Source: Aestuariibaculum lutulentum (lineage in GTDB: Bacteria; Bacteroidota; Bacteroidia; Flavobacteriales; Flavobacteriaceae). Taken from it: DNA of 64,000 nucleotides. Shown here one piece after another: positions 53,944 to 62,586 of the stretch. The notes under the pieces are model-generated. The model was not told the DNA's origin, did no database searches, and saw nothing but the letters and a program-made list of their open reading frames with translations. The DNA is taken from NCBI RefSeq assembly GCF_032926325.1, contig NZ_CP136709.1, positions 905,501 to 969,500 of the forward strand, in the 5' to 3' direction. Made by a program: the position numbers and the translations under genes. Positions within the stretch are counted from its first letter, which is position 1, and each line of letters opens with the position of its first letter.

Positions 53944-55068
53944 ATGAAAAAGCTTTTTATATCATTCAGTTTAGGACTATTAATTTCAGGATTAAGTTTT
54001 GCTCAGCAACCTTTCAACAAAAAAGAAGTCTTGGAAGACATGCAACTTGCCAACAAATACTTTATGGAAAAATGGCAGGATGTAGGTAAAACGATTATCA
54101 CAAATAAAGAACGTCCTAGTAACATCTGGACACGTGGCGTATATTACGAAGGATTAATGGCCTTATACGAAATATACCCTGACGAAGCCTATTACAAATA
54201 TGCTTACGACTGGGCAGAATTCCATGACTGGGGTTTTAGAAATGGTAATGCCAACCGCAATGCCGATGATTATTGCGCAGCGCAAACCTATATTGATTTA
54301 TACAATTTAGAACCCGATTCTAAAAAATTAAGAAACACGAAGGCTTGTATAAACATGCTTATGAATACCCCTCAATTGGACGACTGGTCTTGGATTGATG
54401 CTATACAAATGGGCATGCCGGTGTTTGCTAAATTAGGTGTTTTAGAAAATGATACACGCTATTTCGAAAAAATGTACGAAATGTATATGTACACCAGAGA
54501 TAAACATGGCGACAACGGCCTTTACAATCCTAAAGATGGCCTTTGGTGGCGCGATGCCGATTTCGATCCGCCATACACCGAACCTAATGGCGAAGACTGC
54601 TACTGGAGTCGTGGTAACGGCTGGGTTATTGGTGCTTTAGCAAAAGTATTATCCATCATCCCGGAAGATGCGCCTCACCGCGATCAATACATAAAAGATT
54701 TAAAAGCTATGGCCGAAGCTTTAGTACCTATTCAGCGTAACGATGGTTTTTGGAATGTAAGTTTACACGATCCTTCACATTTTGGAGGTAAAGAAACTTC
54801 TGGGACTGCCTTATTTATTTACGGCATGGCCTACGGGGTTAACAATGGTATTTTAAGCAAAGACAAGTATTTGCCTGTAATTGAAAAAGGTTGGAATGGT
54901 ATTATTCATGAAGCTTTAAACGACAACGGATTCCTTGGTTATTTGCAATCTACTGGAAAAGAACCTAAAGATGGCATGCCTTTATCGTACACCAAAGTAC
55001 CAGATTTTGAAGATTATGGTTTAGGTTGTTTTCTTTTAGCTGGTGCCGAAATTTATAGAATGAAGTAA
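53944..55068 (+). CDS. GH105 unsaturated glucuronyl/galacturonyl hydrolase
   Basis: 374 residues with a cleavable signal (ISGLSFAQ), so periplasmic rather than anchored. GH105 signatures: TRGVYYEGLMALYEIYP, DWSWIDAIQMGMPVFAKLG with the catalytic Asp, YWSRGNGWVIGALAKVL, RNDGFWNVSLHDPSHFGG and ETSGTALFIYGMAYGV. It differs strongly from the GH105 at 3687 (no YHGWDES; instead WWRDADFDPPYTEPNG), so the two probably accept different unsaturated oligomers. It lies 10 bases after GH106, pairing removal of the unsaturated uronide with removal of the rhamnose beneath it. Confidence 0.93.
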   Translation: MKKLFISFSLGLLISGLSFAQQPFNKKEVLEDMQLANKYFMEKWQDVGKTIITNKERPSNIWTRGVYYEGLMALYEIYPDEAYYKYAYDWAEFHDWGFRNGNANRNADDYCAAQTYIDLYNLEPDSKKLRNTKACINMLMNTPQLDDWSWIDAIQMGMPVFAKLGVLENDTRYFEKMYEMYMYTRDKHGDNGLYNPKDGLWWRDADFDPPYTEPNGEDCYWSRGNGWVIGALAKVLSIIPEDAPHRDQYIKDLKAMAEALVPIQRNDGFWNVSLHDPSHFGGKETSGTALFIYGMAYGVNNGILSKDKYLPVIEKGWNGIIHEALNDNGFLGYLQSTGKEPKDGMPLSYTKVPDFEDYGLGCFLLAGAEIYRMK

Positions 55069-55087
55069 TGAATTGAAAATAAAAATA

Positions 55088-56881
55088 ATGGTTAAACTTA
55101 ACTACTTAATTACGCTTCTACTTTCCGCAATAATTATTAAGATCAATGCTCAAAATAATGAAATTCCACTATGGGATAACATTCCTAACGCTATCGATAA
55201 TAAAGATTATAAAGAAGAATTTCGATTAGATTCAAACGGAAATCCCAATGCTATTCGTTTAGTTTCTATTCCGACCCTCAAACCATTTTTGGTTGGAAAT
55301 ACAAATCCAGAAAATCCAGCGGTGATTATTTGTCCAGGTGGTGGTTACAGTGTTTTAGCGCATATAAAAGAAGGTGATAAAATTGCCGAATGGTTAAATT
55401 CCTTAGGCATTTCGGCCTTTGTATTAAAATATCGTTTACCGAGTGATGCCATTATGAAAGAAAAAACAATTGGCCCTTTGCAGGACGCCCAAGAAGCGAT
55501 TAGAACCTTACGCAGAAATGCAGATAAATGGCATCTTGATGTTAATAAAATAGGCATTATAGGCTTTTCTGCTGGTGGACATTTAGCTTCAACAGCGTCT
55601 ACCCATTTTAACGAAAAAGTTTATAAAGCTGATGATATTAGTGCGCGACCAGATTTTTCTATGCTTATTTACCCGGTTATTTCTATGGAAGATGACATTA
55701 CACATAATGGTTCTAAAGTAAACTTATTAGGCAAAAATGCTACAAAAGCATTGATTGAAAAATATTCAAACGAAAAACAGGTTAACGAAAACACCCCTCC
55801 TACCATTTTAATTCACGCCACCAACGACGGTGCTGTTCCGGTTGAAAACAGCATCAACTATTATATGGCTTTAAAAGAACATAAAGTTCCTGCGGAAATG
55901 CATATTTACGAAGACGGTGGTCACGGTTTTGGTTTAGGCAGAATAGGTACACACACCCAATGGCCGGAAGCTTGCGAAAACTGGTTGAGACATAACAAAT
56001 TTATTACTGAAAAACCGGTTTATATGTTTTCGTATTTTAAAGGAAATGGAGAAGATGGCTTACATCTGGCTTATAGTGAAAACGGCTATAAATGGCAATC
56101 ACTTAAAAACGACCAATCGTTCTTAACCCCCGAAGTCGGAAAAGATAAATTGATGCGCGACCCTTGTATTATAAGAGGTGGTGACGGACTTTTCCATATG
56201 GTCTGGACGGTAAGCTGGACCGATAAAGGTATTGGTTACGCCTCTTCAAAGGATTTAATTAACTGGTCTGAGCAAAAATTCATTCCTGTAATGGCTCACG
56301 AAGAAGGCGCCAGAAATACCTGGGCTCCAGAAATAACATATAACAATAAAACTAAAGAATACATCATATATTGGGCGACAACCATTATTGGCAAATTTCC
56401 AGAAACGCAATCTACCGAAGACAATGGTTATAATCACAGGATGTATTTCACGAAAACAAAAGATTTTGAAACATTCACACCTACAAAGCTGTTTTACGAA
56501 CCAGGATTTAATGTAATCGATGGGACCATTAAAAAAGTTATTGATGATAAATTCGTGATGTTCTTAAAAGACGAAACCAAAAAGCCAATTCAAAAGAACT
56601 TAAAAGTAGCGTTTAGCAACAAACTAGATGGTAATTATTCAGAAGCCAGCGCTCCAATCACAGGAAAATATTGGGCAGAAGGTCCAACAGCCATAAATAT
56701 TGATGGAAAATGGGTGGTTTATTTCGACAAATATACCGATCATAAATACGGTGCTGTGCAATCAACTGATTTAAAACACTGGGAAGATATTTCAGATAAA
56801 ATCGAATTTCCTAAAGGCACAAGACACGGAACCGTTTTTACTATATCTCAAGAAGAATTTCAAAAATTAAAAAAACAATAG
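55088..56881 (+). CDS. Esterase fused to a GH43-like beta-propeller
   Basis: A 597-residue exported protein. I start at the ATG at 55088, which opens a signal peptide (LLLSAIIIKINAQ); a TTG 15 bases earlier is in frame but less likely. Residues ~40-300 are an alpha/beta-hydrolase with GFSAGGHLAST (~160), NDGAVP (~248) and GGHGFG (~278), paralogous to the esterase at 8286. Residues ~305-597 are a five-bladed propeller: DPCIIRGGDGLFHMVWT, NTWAPEITYNNKTKEYIIYW, NVIDGTIKKVIDDKFVMFLK and EGPTAINIDGKWVVYFD, like GH43-superfamily proteins. Together it may deacetylate and de-glycosylate the same side chain (inference). A 22-bp perfect hairpin follows. Confidence 0.85.
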   Translation: MVKLNYLITLLLSAIIIKINAQNNEIPLWDNIPNAIDNKDYKEEFRLDSNGNPNAIRLVSIPTLKPFLVGNTNPENPAVIICPGGGYSVLAHIKEGDKIAEWLNSLGISAFVLKYRLPSDAIMKEKTIGPLQDAQEAIRTLRRNADKWHLDVNKIGIIGFSAGGHLASTASTHFNEKVYKADDISARPDFSMLIYPVISMEDDITHNGSKVNLLGKNATKALIEKYSNEKQVNENTPPTILIHATNDGAVPVENSINYYMALKEHKVPAEMHIYEDGGHGFGLGRIGTHTQWPEACENWLRHNKFITEKPVYMFSYFKGNGEDGLHLAYSENGYKWQSLKNDQSFLTPEVGKDKLMRDPCIIRGGDGLFHMVWTVSWTDKGIGYASSKDLINWSEQKFIPVMAHEEGARNTWAPEITYNNKTKEYIIYWATTIIGKFPETQSTEDNGYNHRMYFTKTKDFETFTPTKLFYEPGFNVIDGTIKKVIDDKFVMFLKDETKKPIQKNLKVAFSNKLDGNYSEASAPITGKYWAEGPTAINIDGKWVVYFDKYTDHKYGAVQSTDLKHWEDISDKIEFPKGTRHGTVFTISQEEFQKLKKQ

Positions 56882-56928
56882 TTAAATATGAAAGAAGTTT
56901 TTACTTTGCTGAAAAATAAAGAATAAAT

Positions 56929-56985
56929 AAAATGACCTTAATATCATTAAATAATTAAAGTTAATGATATTAAGGTCATTTTTAA
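56929..56985 (+). terminator. Long perfect hairpin, probable terminator
   Basis: Arms 56929-56950 and 56961-56982 are perfect reverse complements of 22 bases around a 10-base loop, followed by T residues. It ends the 48506-56881 unit and lies 36 bases before the first LacI gene. Confidence 0.75.
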
Positions 56986-57018
56986 AAATATACTTTGCTA
57001 GTATATCCACATGAAATC

Positions 57019-58056
57019 ATGCCAAAAAAAACAACCATATACGATATAGCTAAAGAACTAAATATTACTGCTGCCACTGTATCGAGAGCATTAAATGATA
57101 GTCCTAGGGTAAAAGAAGCGACAAAAGAATTGATTATCGAAACTGCAAAAAAAATGAACTATGAGCAAAACAAACTTGCTCAGGCTCTAAAAAGTGGTAA
57201 AAGTTTTAATGTTGGTGTTATTGTACCTTACATAAATAGTAACTTTTTTGCATCGGTTATTAGAGGCATAGAAGAAGAATTATACCCAAAAGGGTATCAT
57301 GTAATTATTTGTCAAACTCATGATCAGGAGAATTTAGAAATTGAAAACATTACCTCTTTATTAAACGCCCAGGTTGATGGCATTTTAATGTCGATTTCTA
57401 ATTCAAATATTGAAAATAATACAACATTTAAAAACTTATTAAAAAAACATGTGCCTCTCATTTTTTTCGACAGAAAAAAAGATATCAAAGGAGTAAGTTC
57501 AGTGACTATAGATGACTTTAAAGGCGCTTATTTAGCCACGCAACACCTCGTTGAACAAGGCTGTAAACGTATAGCTCACCTTTGTAACGACAGATCTTTA
57601 GAAATTTTCCAGAATCGTTTTTTAGGCTACAAACAAGCTATTTTAGATGCAGGTTTAGAATTTGATGACCGTTTAGTTGTTGAAACGGTAAGTAAAGTGG
57701 ATGAAGCCCGAAAAAGCGCACAAAAACTACTAAATCTGAACCAAAGACCAGATGGTATTTTTGCCTCCTGCGATTTTTCGGCACTTGGAGCTATTAAAGA
57801 AATTAAAGGTAATGACTTAAGAATCCCGGAAGATATTTGTGTTACAGGTTTTAGTAACGAACCTTTTTCTCAGTTCATGGAACTTTCTATTACATCTGTA
57901 GACCAATCACCCTTGGAAATGGGACGCATTGCTGCTAATGTATTTTTAGATGAAGTACAAAACAGCGCAAAGATTAAATCCGAAAAGCAAGTCATTCTGG
58001 CTCCTGAACTTATAATTAGAAAATCATCTTTAAAATCAATTTTAATTAATCAATAA
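57019..58056 (+). CDS. LacI-family transcriptional regulator 1
   Basis: 345 residues. The N-terminal LacI helix-turn-helix (residues 4-50: TTIYDIAKELNITAATVSRA) and hinge NKLAQALKSGKS are followed by a periplasmic-binding-like effector domain (FNVGVIVPYINSNFFASVIR, DGILMSISN, PLIFFDRKKD, GFSNEPFSQFMELSITSVDQ). I start at the ATG at 57019; a TTG start at 56995 would add 8 residues of no family character. Its recognition helix and hinge equal those of the second LacI at 58338, so both should bind the same operator, for which TGCAATCGATTACA-type sites are the candidates. The effector is probably galacturonate or an oligouronide (inference). Confidence 0.92.
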   Translation: MPKKTTIYDIAKELNITAATVSRALNDSPRVKEATKELIIETAKKMNYEQNKLAQALKSGKSFNVGVIVPYINSNFFASVIRGIEEELYPKGYHVIICQTHDQENLEIENITSLLNAQVDGILMSISNSNIENNTTFKNLLKKHVPLIFFDRKKDIKGVSSVTIDDFKGAYLATQHLVEQGCKRIAHLCNDRSLEIFQNRFLGYKQAILDAGLEFDDRLVVETVSKVDEARKSAQKLLNLNQRPDGIFASCDFSALGAIKEIKGNDLRIPEDICVTGFSNEPFSQFMELSITSVDQSPLEMGRIAANVFLDEVQNSAKIKSEKQVILAPELIIRKSSLKSILINQ

Positions 58057-58085
58057 TCCTACAGGCAAAATTTTTAAATTAAATT

Positions 58086-58099
58086 TGCAATCGATTACA
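58086..58099 (+). promoter_or_regulatory. LacI-type operator, full consensus
   Basis: TGCAATCGATTACA, identical to the site at 12809, in the 281-base gap between the two LacI genes, 238 bases before the second start codon. This would give autoregulation. No other structure is seen in the gap. Confidence 0.7.
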
Positions 58100-58337
58100 C
58101 AAAAATAGAAAAATATTTATATATTGCAACAAATTCTAAAAAAACTACATAATATAATACCAACTAAACAAATATTAATCTAAAACCTTAATAAATTGAT
58201 AATATTCACAAACCATAAAGAAAGCTCTTAGCTTAAAAATCTAAAGCACATACTTGTACTTCTGCCAGTCAAAATAAACATAACCACCACAAACACTATT
58301 ATTTAGTGTACTTTTACCAACTCAACCAAATAAGTGC

Positions 58338-59378
58338 ATGAAGAAAAAGACCACCATTTACGATATAGCAAAAAGGCTTAACATAACTGCCGCTACAGTA
58401 TCGAGAGCTTTAAATGGGAATTCAAAAATAAGCGAGGCCACTCGTAAATTAGTTAGCGAAACTGCAAAAGAAATGAACTATGAGCAAAACAAACTTGCTC
58501 AGGCCCTAAAAAGTGGAAAAAGCTATAATGTTGGGGTTATTGTGCCTCGTATAGATAGCAACTTCTTTGCATCAGTCATCAGGGGAATCGAAGAAGAACT
58601 TTACCCGCAAGGCTATCATGTTATCATTTGTCAAACACATGATCAAAAGGATTTAGAAACAGAAAACATCAATTCTCTACTAAATGCTCAGGTTGATGGT
58701 ATTTTAATGTCTATTTCTAATGCACAAAATGGAAATGATGATAGTTTTAATGCCCTTATCAAAAAAAATGTACCTCTTATATTTTTCGATAGAAAAAAAG
58801 ATCTTAAAGGTATCAGTTCGGTAACAATAGACGATTTTAAAGGAGCATATGATGCAACTAAACATTTAATCGATCAAGGCTATAAACGCATAGCACATTT
58901 GTCTAACGACCGATCAATTTTAATTTTTAAAAATCGTTATCTAGGGTATAAACAGGCTATTTTAGATAGTGGACTTGACTTTGATGAAAGTTTGGTTATA
59001 GAAACTCACAGTAAGGTACTGGAAGGCAGAAAAACGATGAAGAAATTATTGGAAATAAAACAGAGGCCAGATGCAGTGTTCTCTTCAAGTGACTTTACAG
59101 CATTAGGTGCTATCCAGGAAATTAAGGCACATGGCTTAAGAATTCCGGAAGATATTAGTGTTGTTGGTTTCAGTAATGAGCCGTTTACCCGATTTATGGA
59201 ACTCTCTATTACATCAGTAGATCAGTCTCCAATAGAAATGGGGCGTCTTACTGCTCAGGTATTTTTAGAAGAAGTTAATAATGATAAACGTATAAAGTCT
59301 GAAAAACAAGTGGTACTAACACCGGAACTTATCGTTAGAAAATCATCACTTAAAACTCAGATACCAGACAAAGCTTAA
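58338..59378 (+). CDS. LacI-family transcriptional regulator 2
   Basis: 346 residues, by eye about three quarters identical to the protein at 57019, with an identical recognition stretch (LNITAATVSRALN) and hinge. Differences lie mostly in the effector domain surface (for example PRIDSNFF against PYINSNFF, ISNAQNGNDDSFN against ISNSNIENNTTFK). A tandem duplication followed by divergence of the effector specificity is the simplest reading. It starts with MKKKTTIYDIAK. A bidirectional terminator lies 25 bases after its stop. Confidence 0.92.
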   Translation: MKKKTTIYDIAKRLNITAATVSRALNGNSKISEATRKLVSETAKEMNYEQNKLAQALKSGKSYNVGVIVPRIDSNFFASVIRGIEEELYPQGYHVIICQTHDQKDLETENINSLLNAQVDGILMSISNAQNGNDDSFNALIKKNVPLIFFDRKKDLKGISSVTIDDFKGAYDATKHLIDQGYKRIAHLSNDRSILIFKNRYLGYKQAILDSGLDFDESLVIETHSKVLEGRKTMKKLLEIKQRPDAVFSSSDFTALGAIQEIKAHGLRIPEDISVVGFSNEPFTRFMELSITSVDQSPIEMGRLTAQVFLEEVNNDKRIKSEKQVVLTPELIVRKSSLKTQIPDKA

Positions 59379-59402
59379 TTATCTAAAATCCTTATTAACC
59401 AT

Positions 59403-59433
59403 AAAAAAGCCACACTTAAAGTGTGGCTTTTTT
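59403..59433. terminator. Bidirectional hairpin terminator
   Basis: AAAAAAGCCACACTT and AAGTGTGGCTTTTTT form a perfect stem with T/A runs on both sides, between the + strand LacI gene and the - strand uxaA gene. Confidence 0.9.
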
Positions 59434-59458
59434 ATGGTTTATAAATTTAAAATATCCA

Positions 59459-61066
59459 TTACAAAGATACTCCTCTTCGCCAAGGAATAAAATCGTTTTG
59501 ATTTAATAATTTGGCTTTTGTTTGAATTCTTCCGCTGGCAACTTCAATGATGAAATCTAACATCTCTTCTGCCATTTCATCAATGGTCTTTTCACCACGA
59601 ATAACGGCTCCGGTTTCAATATCGATAATATCCGGCATTTTTTCCTTTAACTCAGTGTTAGATGACACTTTAATGATTGGAGCAATTGGGTTACCTGTTG
59701 GCGTTCCTAAACCTGTAGTGAATAATACCACATTAGCTCCAGAACCCACAAGACCTGTTGTACTCTCTACATCATTTCCAGGCGTACACAATAAGTTTAA
59801 TCCAGGCTTAGAAATATATTCTCCGTAATCTAAAACGTCTTTTACAGGAGAAGTTCCTCCTTTTTTAGCTGCTCCAGCCGATTTCATAGCATCGGTAATT
59901 AAACCATCTTTAATGTTACCTGGCGACGGATTCATATCGAAACCTGAACCAGCATCAACAACCGATTTCTCGTAAGCTTTCATTAAGTCTAAGAACTTCT
60001 CTCCATCGGCATCATCAACACAACGGTTTACTAATTCCTGCTCAACACCACATAATTCAGGGAATTCAGCTAAAACTGCAGTTCCGTTAAGGGCTACTAA
60101 TAAATCTGAAACCGCTCCTAAAGTCGGGTTTGCAGAAATACCAGAGAAACCATCAGATCCACCACATTCTAAACCAACTCTTAATTTCGATAACGGTGCT
60201 GGCTGACGTTCAATTTTATTGGCTTCTTTAATGGCTTCAAAAGAATCTTTAACAATCGCTGTTAACATCTCATCTACCGTACCCATTTGTTGCTGTTCGT
60301 AAATTAAAACAGGTTTGTTTAAATTTGGGTTAATAGCATCTAAAGCTTCTTTGAACACACTAATTTGAAGGTTTTGACACCCTAAACTTAATACGGTACA
60401 TCCAGCAACGTTCGGGTTATTCACATACCCTGCTAATAACTTCGCTAAGCTCTCAGAATCCTGACGGATACCTCCACAACCACCCGGGTGCGTAATGAAT
60501 TTCACATCGATATTATCGAAAACATCGGTTGACTGTTCTGCAACAGCAGATTCATCGCTCCCACTAACTAGAGAACGTAATAACATCTGGTGAGGGTTCA
60601 CCTTTTGTTTTAAAAGTTCGCGTTCAAAAACGTCTTTTAAGATTTCAATGTTACGGTTTTCGCAAAATACTAATGGGAAAAACAACCATACATTTTCTGT
60701 TCCTACCTGCCCATCTTCGCGGTGATACCCCATAAAGGATTTATCCTGCCATTTCTCTACGTTAGGAGCTGTCCACTGAACAGTTTCTGTTCTTCCTGAT
60801 ACTTTCTCGCTTTGGTGTTTTACGTTTTCGGTGGTTAATACATCACCTTTTTCAATAACGCCATTCGCCGAACCTACTAATACGCTATACATGATGATAC
60901 GGTCTCCCGGCTCAAAACGTTGTAAAGCAATTTTGTGCTTCGATTTTGTATCTGAAAGTACTTTTATATCTTCTCCTTCAAAAGAAACAACGTCTCCAGC
61001 CTTTAAATCCACCAATGCTACCGCAACATTATCGGGCGCATTTACTTTTATGATTTTCTTTTGCAT
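59459..61066 (-). CDS. uxaA: Altronate dehydratase
   Basis: A 535-residue cytoplasmic enzyme that dehydrates D-altronate to 2-keto-3-deoxy-D-gluconate in galacturonate catabolism. The N-terminal SAF domain (~residues 1-95: VALVDLKAGDVVSFEGEDIK, ALQRFEPGDRI) is followed by the UxaA core with GYHREDGQVGTENVW, HPGGCGGIRQDSESL, GLECGGSDGFSGISANPTLG and LLCTPGNDVESTTGLVGSGA. Length and domain order are as in E. coli UxaA plus a longer N-domain. It is the last visible gene of a - strand unit with uxaB and the transporter, 32 bases after uxaB. Confidence 0.95.
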   Translation of the reverse strand: MQKKIIKVNAPDNVAVALVDLKAGDVVSFEGEDIKVLSDTKSKHKIALQRFEPGDRIIMYSVLVGSANGVIEKGDVLTTENVKHQSEKVSGRTETVQWTAPNVEKWQDKSFMGYHREDGQVGTENVWLFFPLVFCENRNIEILKDVFERELLKQKVNPHQMLLRSLVSGSDESAVAEQSTDVFDNIDVKFITHPGGCGGIRQDSESLAKLLAGYVNNPNVAGCTVLSLGCQNLQISVFKEALDAINPNLNKPVLIYEQQQMGTVDEMLTAIVKDSFEAIKEANKIERQPAPLSKLRVGLECGGSDGFSGISANPTLGAVSDLLVALNGTAVLAEFPELCGVEQELVNRCVDDADGEKFLDLMKAYEKSVVDAGSGFDMNPSPGNIKDGLITDAMKSAGAAKKGGTSPVKDVLDYGEYISKPGLNLLCTPGNDVESTTGLVGSGANVVLFTTGLGTPTGNPIAPIIKVSSNTELKEKMPDIIDIETGAVIRGEKTIDEMAEEMLDFIIEVASGRIQTKAKLLNQNDFIPWRRGVSL

Positions 61067-61098
61067 TTTAAAAAATGTATTTCGTTAACTTTTAATAA

Positions 61099-62553
61099 TT
61101 AAAGTTTCGCGCTGTAATTTGCGTAACCAGCTTCAATACCGTTAGCTTCAATTTCTTCTAAAGCTAAAGCAACAGCATTAGTTAAATTTTCAACTTTTGT
61201 TAAATCTTGTCCCCAGTATTCTTCAATAGACAATACATCGTTTGCCACCTGAGTATAATCGTTAGATTTCCAGATTTCAGCAAATTTAGCTACGATATCT
61301 GCACTATCCTGTACTGGTAATTCTTCTCCATTCCAAGAACCTTTATAGAAACGAATTAAAGATGCAAATGCAAATGTTAAGTTTGCTGGCACTTTTCCGT
61401 GAACATCTACATACCCTAATAAACTTGGCAATACACGTACTGTAAATTTAGAAATTGAATTTAAAGCAATGCTTGATAAGTTATGAATAATGAATGGATT
61501 TCTAAAACGATCGAAAATCTCTTCAGCGAAGCTATTTAACTCCTCGCGATCCATTTCTAAAGTATCGATAATTTCGTTGAAAACGGCTTTGTTAATAAAC
61601 TCACCAGTAAAGTCGTTATCAACAGATTGCTTTACAGTTCTGTTTCCGTATAAGTAAGAGAACGGTACCATTGCTGTATGCGCTCCGTTTAAGATACGTA
61701 CTTTACGCGTGCGGTAAGGTTGCATATCGTCTACAATCTTAACATCAAGATTGGTTTTATCGAATGGTAATTTCGCTTTTAAATCGTCTCCACCTTCAAT
61801 AACCCACAATAGGAATACCTCTGCAGCTACAATTAAATTATCTGCATAATCTAACTGTCCATTGTATGCTTCAATTTCATCTTTTGGATATCCTGGTACA
61901 ATTCTATCTACTAAGGTACTGTGGAAAGCATTATGCTCTAAAATCCAGTTTTTAAAATCGTCACCTAAATTCCAATCGGCGATGTATTTTAAAATGATTT
62001 CTTTTAAGGTTTCTGAGTTGTGATTGATTAACTCACAAGGAATAATAGTTAATCCTTTGCTTGCATCTCCATTAAAGTGCTTAAATCTTTCGTGTAAAAG
62101 TACTGTTAACTTAGCTGGGAAAGAACTTGGTGGTTGCATTTCGGCAGTATCGCTTTCAACGTAAGCAATACCAGCTTCAGTAGTATTAGAAATGATAAAT
62201 TCTAACGTCTCTTCTTTTGCTAAACTTAAATACTCACCAAAATTAGCGTAAGGATCTACCCCTTTTACAATATTATCGATTAATTCAACTTCCTGAATTT
62301 CTTCACCTTTTTTAATACCCTTCATGAAAAGCGTATATAGTCCATCCTGATCGTTTAGCATGTTTACTAAACCTCTGTCGATAGGTTGTACAACGGCAAT
62401 TCCGGCATTAAAATCTGCTTTCTTATTCAACTCTTGAATCGCGTAACCGATGAAGGCTCTTAAAAAGTTTCCTTCACCAAACTGTACTATTTTAATCGGA
62501 CGTTTTTCTTCAAGTCCAACGTTTGCTCTATTTAATTTTTTTATTGTTGACAT
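61099..62553 (-). CDS. uxaB: Tagaturonate reductase
   Basis: A 484-residue cytoplasmic mannitol-dehydrogenase-family enzyme reducing D-tagaturonate to D-altronate with NADH. The nucleotide-binding stretch PIKIVQFGEGNFLRAFIGYA is near the N-terminus, followed by NTTEAGIAYV, the family phrase ILNGAHTAMVP and FAEEIFDRFRNPFIIHNLSS. The active-site Lys, Asn and His region (KVRILNGAHTA) is intact. It sits between uxaA and the transporter gene with ordinary gaps. An isomerase (UxaC) should exist but is not in the window. Confidence 0.94.
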   Translation of the reverse strand: MSTIKKLNRANVGLEEKRPIKIVQFGEGNFLRAFIGYAIQELNKKADFNAGIAVVQPIDRGLVNMLNDQDGLYTLFMKGIKKGEEIQEVELIDNIVKGVDPYANFGEYLSLAKEETLEFIISNTTEAGIAYVESDTAEMQPPSSFPAKLTVLLHERFKHFNGDASKGLTIIPCELINHNSETLKEIILKYIADWNLGDDFKNWILEHNAFHSTLVDRIVPGYPKDEIEAYNGQLDYADNLIVAAEVFLLWVIEGGDDLKAKLPFDKTNLDVKIVDDMQPYRTRKVRILNGAHTAMVPFSYLYGNRTVKQSVDNDFTGEFINKAVFNEIIDTLEMDREELNSFAEEIFDRFRNPFIIHNLSSIALNSISKFTVRVLPSLLGYVDVHGKVPANLTFAFASLIRFYKGSWNGEELPVQDSADIVAKFAEIWKSNDYTQVANDVLSIEEYWGQDLTKVENLTNAVALALEEIEANGIEAGYANYSAKL

Positions 62554-62586
62554 ATTTAATTAATAATTATTCATTGAAATTATTTG

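Noticed and set aside
55073..55087. TTG start for the esterase-propeller fusion
   Set aside because: An in-frame ATG 15 bases on begins directly at a typical signal peptide.
56995..57018. TTG start for LacI 1
   Set aside because: The ATG at 57019 aligns with the start of the paralogue and of the helix-turn-helix.
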